Counted from the first letter of the stretch, positions 42,600-52,797 are shown. The stretch: 64,000 nucleotides of DNA from Paludibacteraceae bacterium (GCA_017517845.1 JAFWXW010000001.1:62001-126000); one strand, 5' to 3'. Translations and numbers: made by a program. The notes: generated from the letters alone by a model not told the origin.

Positions 42600-42844
42600 T
42601 ATTTTTCAATGTTATCCCAAATATAGTCATAAAGAAGACCAAAGGTTTTTAGTTGAGCGATTTCTGAACCTTTGATTTTTACTTTAAATTCGCTTTCGAT
42701 AAGAGCAACCATATCTACTAAGCTAAGAGAGTCTAACTCTAATGTAGATTTAATATCTGCTTCAGGAGTGATTACATCTGCTTCTACTTCAAATTCTTCG
42801 ATAAGAACTTCGTTGATCTTTTCTATTAATTCTGCTTTTTCCAT
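42599..42844 (-). CDS. Acyl carrier protein
   Basis: 81 aa, acidic, four-helix ACP. The phosphopantetheine site is Ser39 in LELDSLSLVDMV. It carries the growing chain for the operon's ketosynthase. It is not the housekeeping acpP, which normally sits beside fabF; this one lies in the polyene-type operon between the ketosynthase and the dehydratase. Confidence 0.93.
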   Translation of the reverse strand: MEKAELIEKINEVLIEEFEVEADVITPEADIKSTLELDSLSLVDMVALIESEFKVKIKGSEIAQLKTFGLLYDYIWDNIEK

Positions 42845-42912
42845 AATTATTAAATATTAAATGTTAAAAGTATATTATTAATTGTTTGTTTTTTATATGT
42901 ATAGAGTTTTGA

Positions 42913-42948
42913 ACTTCTAACTCCTAACTCCTAACTCCTAACTCCTTA
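42913..42948. repeat. Heptanucleotide tandem repeat, locus 5
   Basis: About five TAACTCC units (complement GGAGTTA). The TAA stop of the ketosynthase is its first bases, so the repeat lies in the ketosynthase-ACP gap inside the operon. Confidence 0.9.
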
Positions 42949-44163
42949 CAGGTTTCTTACGATAAGGGTAGAGTTTGTTCCACCAAATCCGAATGAGTTT
43001 GACAAGAATGTATCAAATTTTTTCTCGATGCGTTTTGCAGGGATATTTAATTTTGCAGAATCCTCATCTGGATTTTCAAAGTTGATATTAGGAGCAATAA
43101 ATCCATTCTTCATCATAAGCATAGAATAGATTACTTCAGAAGCACCAGCCATCCACATTTCGTGACCTGTCATTGCTTTTGTAGAAGTAACTTCTGGGCA
43201 AGCATCGCCAAATACATTATAGATAGCTTTTGCTTCATTGCGGTCACCTACAGGGGTAGATGTTGCGTGAGCATTAATATAACCTATTTCGTTAATGTTG
43301 ATACCTGCTAGTTTGATAGCCATTTGAAGAGAACGACTAGGACCATCTACATTAGGAACTGAGATGTGATCTCCATTTGAAGAGAAACCATAACTTAAGA
43401 TTTCTGCTAAAATAGGAGCACCACGTTTAACTGCAGATTCATAACTTTCTATGATAACAGTTGCAGCACCACCACCAGGAACTAGACCATCACGGTCACG
43501 GTCAAATGGACGGGATGCTTTTGTTGGGTCACTTTCACGTGTAGAGAATGCACTGATACCGTCGAAACTGCCCACTGCATATGGGTTTACTTCTTGAGCA
43601 CCACCACAAACTACCATTTCTTGAAGTCCATTGCGGATTAACATAGCACCTAGACCTATGGCGTGAGAACCAGAAGCACAAGCACCAGAAACGGTAAGGT
43701 TCATACCTTTTAGTCTGAAAATACAAGAAAGACTCATTGTTACTGTAGAGTTCATAGATTGGAAAATAGCTCCAGAACCTACTAGAGTGGTGTCTTTCTT
43801 ATCAAGCATGGTTTGAATGCTTTTATATACTGGTTCTGCACTACTGTCATTACCATACATTAAACCTACTTCATGAGAGTCAAGATAATCTTGGTCAATA
43901 CCAGCATTTTTTAAGGCTTCTGCAGTGGCTACGTATGCATATTTAGCTTGTTCTGGCATATAAACACGTTGGTTTCTGCTAAGAACACCTTTTAGTTCTG
44001 GCACTTCCAATTTAGCTGTAAGTGCAGAACGGAATCCCATGTCTTTACGAACTTGGTCAAAAACAATACCAGATACACCATTGTAAAGTGAATCTCTAAC
44101 TGCATCTAGGCCATTGCCAAGGCATGAGTAAATACCCATACCAGTAATAACTACTCTTTTCAT
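42946..44163 (-). CDS. Beta-ketoacyl-ACP synthase (FabF/KAS II-like)
   Basis: 405-aa condensing enzyme. Complete Cys-His-His triad: Cys162 in SGACASGSH, His299 in NAHATSTPVGD and His334 in MTGHEMWMAG. GGGAATVIIE and the C-terminal NSFGFGGTNSTLI are typical. It is the only ketosynthase in the operon, so it would have to do all elongation, unlike aryl-polyene clusters that carry a ketosynthase/chain-length-factor pair. It overlaps the acyltransferase stop by 4 bp. Confidence 0.93.
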   Translation of the reverse strand: MKRVVITGMGIYSCLGNGLDAVRDSLYNGVSGIVFDQVRKDMGFRSALTAKLEVPELKGVLSRNQRVYMPEQAKYAYVATAEALKNAGIDQDYLDSHEVGLMYGNDSSAEPVYKSIQTMLDKKDTTLVGSGAIFQSMNSTVTMSLSCIFRLKGMNLTVSGACASGSHAIGLGAMLIRNGLQEMVVCGGAQEVNPYAVGSFDGISAFSTRESDPTKASRPFDRDRDGLVPGGGAATVIIESYESAVKRGAPILAEILSYGFSSNGDHISVPNVDGPSRSLQMAIKLAGININEIGYINAHATSTPVGDRNEAKAIYNVFGDACPEVTSTKAMTGHEMWMAGASEVIYSMLMMKNGFIAPNINFENPDEDSAKLNIPAKRIEKKFDTFLSNSFGFGGTNSTLIVRNL

Positions 44164-45509
44164 AATTTGTTATTTATAAAGTCTTTAATTTCTGAATAAT
44201 TTGATTTCATATTGTTCCAAGTGGCATTACCTTTTATTAATAATGCACTTATATTTTTGAATATTCTTTTTGCCCAACGGGTGTAATACCACGCTAATAG
44301 GGTATAAAGTGGAGCTAACGCAATGAATAAAAGAGCTGTCCACCAAGAATCACATAAACCAGCAGTGATAAATGTTCCTATATAGAAAATAGGTATTACA
44401 AATAGGGCATTTATGGCAAACATAAATGTTCCTTCCCACATAGGGTCTTCTTTACGGAATGTGAAAGATTTACCTATTAACCACATAAATAAGTTTGGCC
44501 ATAATGAATTTACCCAGAATGGGAAAAGGATTATCATGCCTAGAGTGGCTAATATATTATTAATCCAAGAAGGTTCTTTTTCCAAAGAATCTACGCTGAT
44601 GTGTTTTTCTTCTGCTTGTGATTTTAAATCAATGGCAGTTTTGTACAATTTTGCCACTTCTTCTGGTTTTTCTTCCTTAGCTTTGTCTAGGTCTGCGACC
44701 AATGCTTTATCCACTAATAATTGGTCTGGAAGTTCACCGCAAGGCATTCCTTTTTTAGCAGCATATTCTTTGCGGAAGTTTTCACGAATAAAATCAATAG
44801 CGTCGTAATTGTCTAGGTCTGTGATGTTTAACATTAAATTCTCTATTTGCTCACGAACTAGTGCATTGATTTTACGTTGAACTGTACGTGGTTTAGTTTG
44901 ATATAATTCGTAATATGGTTTTAATGAAATAGGTGTTCCAAATTTAACCATAAAATCATTTTGAATACCAAAATAATTACTATAGTGGTTACAAGATGGA
45001 AGAATGAATATTTCTGTTTCAAAATTACTTTTTTCTGCAGCTTCAAATGCCATACGAATGTATGCCATAGAGAAGAAACCTAACCAACGTTTGGTTTGGT
45101 GTCCTGCTTCTGGATACATCATTACTGTTCCTCCATCTAGAATGGCTTGTTTGGTAATGTTAAATGTATCTTCATTGTTTTGTAGTGCTGATTCTCCTTC
45201 GTAATCCAATCTGAATGCAGGTAACAAGCCTATGGCACGTAAAAATTTATTTGCGATAGGGTGTAATGCGAAAACATCTGCTCTAGTAATGAAATTGGGT
45301 TTACGATCACGGAACGTAAATAATACACCCAACGGGTCATTTAAGCAGTTTTGGTGATTAGAAACAATAATAGTAGGAGTGGTGTTACTAGGAATATTAT
45401 CAGCGTTAATTTTATACGTCTTACGATAAAAAATCTTGTCGTGAAGGAATCTTAAATAGCATTTAAAAACATTATATGCGATTCCGCCTTTTTGAGCTTT
45501 TTTTTCCAT
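44160..45509 (-). CDS. Acyltransferase (PlsC-like) with C-terminal membrane region
   Basis: 449 aa. An N-terminal glycerolipid-type acyltransferase domain has SNHQNCLNDPLG (residues 50-61, His52 and Asp58) and YPEAGHQT near 134-141. A charged central part follows, then a C-terminal half with about three membrane segments (near 315-345, 362-390, 394-415). First gene of the operon; it could place the finished chain on a lipid acceptor. No AMP-ligase or ammonia-lyase gene for an aryl starter is present around it. Confidence 0.87.
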   Translation of the reverse strand: MEKKAQKGGIAYNVFKCYLRFLHDKIFYRKTYKINADNIPSNTTPTIIVSNHQNCLNDPLGVLFTFRDRKPNFITRADVFALHPIANKFLRAIGLLPAFRLDYEGESALQNNEDTFNITKQAILDGGTVMMYPEAGHQTKRWLGFFSMAYIRMAFEAAEKSNFETEIFILPSCNHYSNYFGIQNDFMVKFGTPISLKPYYELYQTKPRTVQRKINALVREQIENLMLNITDLDNYDAIDFIRENFRKEYAAKKGMPCGELPDQLLVDKALVADLDKAKEEKPEEVAKLYKTAIDLKSQAEEKHISVDSLEKEPSWINNILATLGMIILFPFWVNSLWPNLFMWLIGKSFTFRKEDPMWEGTFMFAINALFVIPIFYIGTFITAGLCDSWWTALLFIALAPLYTLLAWYYTRWAKRIFKNISALLIKGNATWNNMKSNYSEIKDFINNKL

Positions 45510-45545
45510 AATATAAAGGGGTGTTATATATTACACGTATAATTG

Positions 45546-45553
45546 CAAAGATA
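45546..45553 (-). promoter_or_regulatory. -7 promoter element for the ten-gene polyene-type operon
   Basis: TATCTTTG on the minus strand, 36 bp before the acyltransferase ATG, immediately next to the terminator of the gene upstream. Confidence 0.7.
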
Positions 45554-45555
45554 AT

Positions 45556-45586
45556 AAAAAAATCGGCAGCAATGCCGATTTTTTTT
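45556..45586 (-). terminator. Rho-independent terminator of the ABC-F gene
   Basis: Stem AAATCGGCA with TGCCGATTT, GCAA-type loop, flanked by A and T runs. Confidence 0.88.
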
Positions 45587-45663
45587 CTATTATTAACTAT
45601 GTGTTAAAAAAATTAATAGTCTAATTGTGTAATATTATTATTATGAAATATTATTGAAATATT

Positions 45664-47310
<1,647 letters not shown>

Positions 47311-47327
47311 CTAAAATAATTAGTAAT

Positions 47328-47359
47328 AAAAAAACCGAAACGTAAGTTTCGGTTTTTTT
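47328..47359 (-). terminator. Rho-independent terminator of the Hc1 gene
   Basis: Stem AAAACCGAAAC with GTTTCGGTTTT and a short GTAA-like loop, A and T runs outside. Confidence 0.9.
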
Positions 47360-47380
47360 ATATCTCTATTGAATTTGCAA

Positions 47381-47554
47381 TTATTTTGCACAAGCGATAG
47401 ATTCTTTGCGGAATTGTTTCATTAGTTTTTCGATTTCTAATGATGCTTTACGTGCACGTGTACCAGCAGCTTTGTTTCCTTTTTCTACTTGGTCGTTTGC
47501 ATTTTTAGCAAATTCAGCCATTTTAGCTTCTAATTCTTTAACTAATTGTTCCAT
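47381..47554 (-). CDS. Histone H1-like protein Hc1
   Basis: 57 aa, Lys/Ala-rich, with the family core KGNKAAGTRARKASLEIEKLMKQFRK (about residues 25-50). Small Hc1-type proteins are widespread in Bacteroidota and bind DNA or compact the nucleoid. It is an isolated gene with its own promoter (TATATTTG) and a strong terminator, as expected for an abundant small protein. It sits between hisD and the ABC-F gene. Confidence 0.9.
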   Translation of the reverse strand: MEQLVKELEAKMAEFAKNANDQVEKGNKAAGTRARKASLEIEKLMKQFRKESIACAK

Positions 47555-47601
47555 AATAAATAAATTTTAAAGTATGTTCTTGTTTTTGTGTTTTGACTTA
47601 G

Positions 47602-47609
47602 CAAATATA
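47602..47609 (-). promoter_or_regulatory. -7 promoter element for the Hc1 gene
   Basis: TATATTTG on the minus strand, 47 bp before the ATG. Confidence 0.65.
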
Positions 47610-47661
47610 TGGATATAGATTTAAAAAACAAAATAAAATAAAAAAAATATTTTAAAAATCT

Positions 47662-48942
47662 TTAATTTTTCACATTTCTAACTGTGACCGCATATTTGTG
47701 AGCCATTAAAAGTTCATTTTCTGCCATGATTTCTATAGTTGGACCTAATTTTTCTAGCCCTTCTTTGGAAATTTCTTGGAAAGTTATCTTTTTTAGGTAA
47801 CTATCTAGATTTACACCACTATATGCCTTTGCATAACCACTTGTGGGAAGTGTGTGATTGGTGCCAGAAGCATAGTCTCCTGCACTCTCTGGGGTGTAAT
47901 AGCCCATAAATACAGAACCAGCGTTGGTGATTTTTTCTGCTACTTCTTTATAATTTCTACAAGATATAATAAGGTGTTCTGGTGCATATTCATTTGACAT
48001 TTCTATGATTTCGTCCATATTATTAAGAACAAAAATCTTGCTATGCTCAATAGAAGAAAGAATATATTCTTGTCTTGGAGACATTTTTATTTGTTCTTCT
48101 ACTGCTTTTTCTATCTCTTTTGCGTAGTCTGCATTGTCTGTGAAAACTATAGATTGGCTGTCTTTGCCGTGTTCTGCTTGAGAAAGCATATCTGCTGCCA
48201 CTGCATTTGGATCAGCAGAGTTGTCTGCAATTACTGCAACTTCAGAAGGACCAGCAGGCATGTCTATTGCCACATCTTTGATACTAACAAGTTGTTTTGC
48301 TGCCATTACAAATTGGTTGCCAGGACCAAAGATTTTATAAACTTTTGGTACACTTTCTGTGCCGTATGCCATAGCACCAATGGCTTGAATACCACCTATT
48401 TTAAATATCTTCTTCACTCCAGATATTTTTGCTGCATATAAAATGGTAGGGTTTACTTTCCCTTCTGCATTAGGAGGAGTACAGAGCACTATTTCTTTAC
48501 AACCAGCAATATCTGCAGGAATGGCAAGCATAAGAACAGTAGAAAATAGTGGGGCAGTACCACCTGGAACATAAAGTCCTACTTTTTCTATTGCAACAGC
48601 TTTTTGATAACACACCACTCCAGGAGTAGTTTCTATTTTGGGTAGATTGTGAGATTGGGCTTCATGAAATTTTCTAATATTAGAAGCGGCAGTTTTAAGG
48701 GCGGATTTTAATTCTTCTGGAACTAAACATTCTGCTTCTGTCATTTCTTCTTCTCCAACAGCAAGCTCTTTTAGGTCTGCTTTGTCAAATTTTAATTCGT
48801 AACGACGCACAGCATCATCGCCTTCATTTTTGATTTCGTTAAGCACTCCGCTCACTATCTCATTTAATGAAGATGTATCGTGCTGAGGTCTTTTAAGAAG
48901 ACTTTCCCAATCTTTTCTTTCTGGATTTATTATAATTTTCAT
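47662..48942 (-). CDS. hisD: Histidinol dehydrogenase
   Basis: Last step of histidine synthesis: two NAD-dependent oxidations of L-histidinol to L-histidine. 426 aa with the family stretch DMPAGPSEVAVIADNSADPNAVAADMLSQAEHG split over about 228-258 and the zinc/catalytic region EHLII, AGDYASGTNHTLPTSGYAKAYSG in the C-terminal third. It follows hisG after 19 bp. The gene after it is Hc1, not hisC, so the usual hisG-D-C-B order stops here. Confidence 0.96.
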   Translation of the reverse strand: MKIIINPERKDWESLLKRPQHDTSSLNEIVSGVLNEIKNEGDDAVRRYELKFDKADLKELAVGEEEMTEAECLVPEELKSALKTAASNIRKFHEAQSHNLPKIETTPGVVCYQKAVAIEKVGLYVPGGTAPLFSTVLMLAIPADIAGCKEIVLCTPPNAEGKVNPTILYAAKISGVKKIFKIGGIQAIGAMAYGTESVPKVYKIFGPGNQFVMAAKQLVSIKDVAIDMPAGPSEVAVIADNSADPNAVAADMLSQAEHGKDSQSIVFTDNADYAKEIEKAVEEQIKMSPRQEYILSSIEHSKIFVLNNMDEIIEMSNEYAPEHLIISCRNYKEVAEKITNAGSVFMGYYTPESAGDYASGTNHTLPTSGYAKAYSGVNLDSYLKKITFQEISKEGLEKLGPTIEIMAENELLMAHKYAVTVRNVKN

Positions 48943-48961
48943 GATAGTCCTATCGGGAATA

Positions 48962-49813
48962 TTATAAAATCATTTTTTCAATAGGAATTACCAAAATACC
49001 TTCTGCACCAAGTGCTTTTAGTTTTGAAATAATTTCCCAAAAAGTTTTTTCTTCTATTACAGAGTGCATAGAAGACCAACCTTCTTTTACAAGAGGGGTA
49101 ATAGTAGGAGATTTCATTCCAGGAAGGATTTCACATACATCATTAATTCTATCATTAGGAACGTTTAAGATGATGTATTTTTTGCCTTCGGCATTTTTAT
49201 AAGAGTTGAAACGGAACAAAAGCTCGTCTAGAATTTCTTGTTTTTCTGCACTTAGGTTTTTGTTGCCTATCATAAGTGCTTCTGACTTCATTACCACTTC
49301 TACCTCTTTTAGATTGTTGGTTACAAGTGTGCTTCCTGAACTAACGATGTCGAAAATACAATCTGCAAGTTTGATGCTAGGAGCAATTTCTACAGAACCT
49401 GTGATAACGTGAACATCTGCATTGATATTGTTAGCTTTAAGGAAATCTTTTAAGATATTAGGGTATGAAGTTGCTATTTTCTTACCTTCAAACCATTCTA
49501 ATCCTTTGTAATCTACTTCTTTTGGAATGGCTAATGATAAACGACATTTACTAAAGTCTAGGCGACGAATGATGTTTGCATCTTCACCTTTTTCTACGAA
49601 TTCATTTTCACCTACAATACCTACGTCTGCTATGCCTGTAGCTACTGCTTGTGGAATATCGTCATCGCGCAGGAATAAAATTTCTACTGGGAATGATTTT
49701 GATGAAACTAATAAAAGGCGTTTGCCTAAGTCCATTTTTATGCTAGATTCTTCTAGCATGGTCATGGTCTCTTCGTGAAGTCGTCCTTTGGCTTGTACTG
49801 CAATTCTTAACAT
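48962..49813 (-). CDS. hisG: ATP phosphoribosyltransferase, long form
   Basis: First, feedback-controlled step of histidine synthesis. 283 aa, so it is the long HisG with a C-terminal regulatory ACT-like domain (about residues 210-283) and needs no HisZ. The PRPP-binding region DIVSSGSTLVTNNLKEVE is near 154-171. The promoter candidate is about 150 bp upstream, and the long leader carries a palindromic element and a heptamer repeat. Confidence 0.96.
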   Translation of the reverse strand: MLRIAVQAKGRLHEETMTMLEESSIKMDLGKRLLLVSSKSFPVEILFLRDDDIPQAVATGIADVGIVGENEFVEKGEDANIIRRLDFSKCRLSLAIPKEVDYKGLEWFEGKKIATSYPNILKDFLKANNINADVHVITGSVEIAPSIKLADCIFDIVSSGSTLVTNNLKEVEVVMKSEALMIGNKNLSAEKQEILDELLFRFNSYKNAEGKKYIILNVPNDRINDVCEILPGMKSPTITPLVKEGWSSMHSVIEEKTFWEIISKLKALGAEGILVIPIEKMIL

Positions 49814-49822
49814 ACTATATAA

Positions 49823-49845
49823 AGTTAGGAGTTAGGAGTTAGGAA
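49823..49845. repeat. Heptanucleotide tandem repeat, locus 6
   Basis: Three GGAGTTA-type units directly in front of hisG, read as TAACTCC in its leader. Confidence 0.88.
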
Positions 49846-49846
49846 T

Positions 49847-49932
49847 TTTAGTGCCAACGAGAGCAATGATAAGCTCGCTTAATCATTGCCGAGTGTAGCC
49901 TAAAATCACGAGCGAAGCTCGTATTTCTCTCT
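49847..49932. repeat. Palindromic element in the hisG leader
   Basis: ATTTTAG...GCAATGAT-AAGCTCGCTT-AATCATTGC...CTAAAAT, followed by the hairpin ACGAGC-GAA-GCTCGT. No coding frame and no His-rich leader peptide were seen. Confidence 0.65.
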
Positions 49933-49963
49933 AATCTCTTTAATTAATATTATTTTTAGTTTG

Positions 49964-49971
49964 CAAAGTTA
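49964..49971 (-). promoter_or_regulatory. -7 promoter element for hisG-hisD
   Basis: TAACTTTG on the minus strand. The resulting leader would be about 145 bases. Confidence 0.6.
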
Positions 49972-49979
49972 GCGAAAAA

Positions 49980-51251
49980 TTACATAAATAACAAGTAGAT
50001 AATGTCGTATGCTAAAAATAAAATGATAAGAGACAAAATCCACATTAAATAAAAGGGTTTTGTAGTAGAAATGTAAAGTTTTGTAGAGAAAATGATAAAA
50101 TATAATATGATAACATGAAATAGAGTGAAACTTATGTCTTCTATTACGGCGTATGAAATGTTGGAAATATATTCAATAGAGGCTTTTAGCCAACATGATA
50201 ATTTATTGATAGAGAATATTATAGCATTCCCCAACGGACTGCCTATTAGATGTATAGTGTCGCCCCAAGAGAGTACTAGAAAAAATCCTGTGCAATATAT
50301 CAAAAGAGTGGAAAGGGGAATGACAAAAAGGTTGGAAAAGAGTGAAAGAATTGGTAATTCGTGAAAATAATAAATGGTGAGTGGCAGGGTGGTGATTTGT
50401 GCTGCAATAGAAACACTAGTAAGATTCCAAATCCAGATTAATATCTTATTTTGTAGTTGAAAGATATTGAAAATATTTTCTTGAAATAGTAAAATACCTG
50501 CCACTGCCAGAAAACTTAATTGGAAACCTATATTATAGAGGTATGTGTGGTCATATATTAGCATACAGAATGCGGTGAATAACAGACTGTTAAGTGAAGA
50601 ACTATCTCTATTTAATATTTTTCCTATTATGGGAATGGTAAACATGGTGCAAGCACGAATTATAGAAGGTTGAAGTCCGCATAAAAAGGCATAAAACCAA
50701 AGGAATATTAATGCTACAATATTGCTGATGTTTAAATATATTCGACTTTTGGAAATGAGACCCAATAGGGTGGAAATAGCGGTGAAAATGATGCCTACGT
50801 GCATTCCACTCACTGCTAGAATATGCGATGCACCAGCTCTGGAGAAATCTTTTTTTATTTTTTTATTTAGTTCTGATTTGTTGGCTAGGCATAGTGCTAG
50901 GCACAAAGACGATGATGTTTTATCAAGTTTTTCAGAAATTATTTCGCTAGTTTTTTCACTTATGTTTCTGGCTTTTTCTTCTAGCATGCTTTCATAGTTT
51001 CTAATGGGGTTGGGGAGTGACGCAGAAAAATATCCTAGGGAAATACAAGTAAAAAAGATTACAAATCCTTTTATATATGAAAGGTGGGGAGATAAGTATA
51101 AACAAATTAATGCTATTATTAGTGCAATAAATATACATGAAATTCCCAAATTAACATCTAATCCTATTGATGCTAATCCTATACCTGTCACTAGAAATAT
51201 TAAGAGTCGTAAGAAAGGTAACTGATGTAAGATTTTGATGGGAGTGAACAA
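49980..51251 (-). CDS. ComEC/Rec2-type membrane protein, short form
   Basis: 423-aa polytopic protein of the DNA-uptake channel family. HILAVSGMHVGIIFTAIS (about residues 143-160) is the ComEC competence-domain signature and about ten hydrophobic helices follow. Compared with ordinary ComEC (often 650-750 aa in this phylum) the OB-fold part of the DUF4131 region and the C-terminal metallo-hydrolase domain are missing, so only the membrane channel remains. The start is TTG at 51251. It follows rpe across a heptamer repeat. Active in uptake or not cannot be told. Confidence 0.85.
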   Translation of the reverse strand: MFTPIKILHQLPFLRLLIFLVTGIGLASIGLDVNLGISCIFIALIIALICLYLSPHLSYIKGFVIFFTCISLGYFSASLPNPIRNYESMLEEKARNISEKTSEIISEKLDKTSSSLCLALCLANKSELNKKIKKDFSRAGASHILAVSGMHVGIIFTAISTLLGLISKSRIYLNISNIVALIFLWFYAFLCGLQPSIIRACTMFTIPIIGKILNRDSSSLNSLLFTAFCMLIYDHTYLYNIGFQLSFLAVAGILLFQENIFNIFQLQNKILIWIWNLTSVSIAAQITTLPLTIYYFHELPILSLFSNLFVIPLSTLLIYCTGFFLVLSWGDTIHLIGSPLGNAIIFSINKLSCWLKASIEYISNISYAVIEDISFTLFHVIILYFIIFSTKLYISTTKPFYLMWILSLIILFLAYDIIYLLFM

Positions 51252-51259
51252 TGTTTAAT

Positions 51260-51278
51260 AGTTAGGAGTTAGGAGTTA
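51260..51278. repeat. Heptanucleotide tandem repeat, locus 7
   Basis: GTTAGGAGTTAGGAGTTA, between the rpe stop and the comEC-like start. Confidence 0.88.
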
Positions 51279-51286
51279 TAAAGTTG

Positions 51287-51937
51287 CTATAGTTTTTTTA
51301 GTTGGGCAATTGTTTCTAAAGGATTTTCTGATTTGAAAACGAAGTTTCCTGCTACTAGAGCGTCTGCTCCTGCAGAAACCAATTCTTGTCCTGTTTGTAG
51401 ATTAACTCCGCCATCTACTTCTATGATAGTGGAAAGATTTTTTCTTTCTACCATTTCTTTCAATGCACGTACTTTTTCTACTGTTTGAGGAATGAATTTT
51501 TGACCACCATATCCTGGGTTTACAGACATCAAAAGTACCATGTCTAGGTCTGATATTATGTCTTCTAGCAGACAAATAGGAGTGTGAGGGTTGAGGGTTA
51601 CTGCGGCTTTAACTCCTTGTGCTTTAATGTTTTGTATGGTTCTGTGAAGGTGAGTGCAAGCCTCGTAATGAACATTTATTATAGCTGCTCCTGCTTTTGC
51701 AAAGCGTTCCACATATTTATCTGGTTCCACTATCATTAAATGCACATCTAGAGGTTTGTTGCATTTACTTTGGAATGATTCTATAACAGGAAATCCAAAT
51801 GAAATATTAGGAACGAAAACGCCGTCCATAACATCTATGTGTAACCAATCGGCTTCACTGTTGTTGATCATTTGAATATCTTCTTCTAGGTTATAGAAAT
51901 TTGCAGATAATAATGAAGGAGAGATAATAGTGCTCAT
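51287..51937 (-). CDS. rpe: Ribulose-phosphate 3-epimerase
   Basis: Interconverts ribulose 5-phosphate and xylulose 5-phosphate in the pentose phosphate pathway. 216 aa from the ATG at 51937 (a TTG three codons earlier is also possible). TIM-barrel signatures: HIDVMDGVFVPN near 33-44, SVNPGYGGQKFIP near 135-147 and IIEVDGGVN near 169-177. The promoter element lies 21 bp before the ATG. It is followed by the comEC-like gene, probably in one transcript. Confidence 0.96.
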   Translation of the reverse strand: MSTIISPSLLSANFYNLEEDIQMINNSEADWLHIDVMDGVFVPNISFGFPVIESFQSKCNKPLDVHLMIVEPDKYVERFAKAGAAIINVHYEACTHLHRTIQNIKAQGVKAAVTLNPHTPICLLEDIISDLDMVLLMSVNPGYGGQKFIPQTVEKVRALKEMVERKNLSTIIEVDGGVNLQTGQELVSAGADALVAGNFVFKSENPLETIAQLKKL

Positions 51938-51957
51938 ATTGTTCAATTTATTTTACG

Positions 51958-51965
51958 CAAAGATA
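51958..51965 (-). promoter_or_regulatory. -7 promoter element for rpe
   Basis: TATCTTTG on the minus strand, close to the ATG and just downstream of the sigma-factor stop. Confidence 0.68.
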
Positions 51966-51982
51966 TGAATTTTATTCCTTTT

Positions 51983-52573
51983 TTAGGCACTAATCAAAGA
52001 TTTTCTTTCATTTGCCATTTTTCTCATATTTATTATTGCGTATCGCATTCTGCCTAGTGAGGTGTTGATACTCTCGCCAGTGATATTGGATATTTCCTTG
52101 AAACTCAAATTGTTATAATATCTCATGTGGACTATATCTCTTTGAACTTCTGGCAAACTCTTGTATATAATGTAAACCTGTTTTTTTATTTGTCTTTCTA
52201 CCATATCGTCCTCTACATTTTTTTCATAATAATCTGTAGGAACAATAGATGTAAAATCTTCTGAACAAGAACATTTTATATCACTATTTTTACTATCTCT
52301 CATGCTATCTATGGCTATATTATGTGCAATACGCAATGCCCAATACTTAAATCTACCATTTTCTATGTAGAATTTTTGTCTTAGACTATTAATCATGCGT
52401 ATATAAGCCTCTTGGAGAATATCATTACTCTCGTTGTAGTCTTTAGTTATAGAATAAATATGTGAATAAAGGAAACTCTTATAGCGAAGTAGAAGAGTAT
52501 CAAACGCCCTATTATTCCCATCCGTAAACAATTTTACCAATTGTTCATCAGACATTGATTTTAATGTTACCAT
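51983..52573 (-). CDS. ECF-type sigma-70 family RNA polymerase sigma factor
   Basis: 196 aa. Sigma-70 region 2 (about residues 20-90: LLRYKSFLYSHIYSIT, ESNDILQEAYIRMINS, RFKYWALRIAHNIAIDSMR) and region 4 (about 135-190: LPEVQRDIVHMRYYNNLSFKEISNITGESINTSLGRMRYAI). No anti-sigma or SusC/D genes lie beside it, so its signal is unknown. An ATG six codons further in (MSDEQL) is an alternative start. Confidence 0.93.
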   Translation of the reverse strand: MVTLKSMSDEQLVKLFTDGNNRAFDTLLLRYKSFLYSHIYSITKDYNESNDILQEAYIRMINSLRQKFYIENGRFKYWALRIAHNIAIDSMRDSKNSDIKCSCSEDFTSIVPTDYYEKNVEDDMVERQIKKQVYIIYKSLPEVQRDIVHMRYYNNLSFKEISNITGESINTSLGRMRYAIINMRKMANERKSLISA

Positions 52574-52686
52574 TAGGTTTTACCTTTAATATTATTAGGG
52601 TAACGGTATTCTTATAGGCGTTCGGTTTTTGTGACTTTAAAACAAGTCTCAGTTAATAGATATTTTATTTTACTTGAAATCGATTG

Positions 52687-52694
52687 CAAATGTA
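52687..52694 (-). promoter_or_regulatory. -7 promoter element for the ECF sigma gene
   Basis: TACATTTG on the minus strand, 114 bp before the ATG. Confidence 0.5.
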
Positions 52695-52741
52695 AGAATA
52701 AAATTTTGAAAATAGAAATAAACTGATGTTAAAATTTTTAT

Positions 52742-52749
52742 TATCTTTG
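52742..52749 (+). promoter_or_regulatory. -7 promoter element for alaS
   Basis: TATCTTTG, 122 bp before the alaS ATG; the leader contains heptamer locus 8. Confidence 0.68.
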
Positions 52750-52764
52750 CAACTTATTATAAAA

Positions 52765-52797
52765 AGTTAGGAGTTCGGAATTAGGAGTTAGGAGTTA
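52765..52797. repeat. Heptanucleotide tandem repeat, locus 8
   Basis: About four GGAGTTA units (one GGAGTTC, one GGAATTA) in the alaS leader. Confidence 0.88.
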
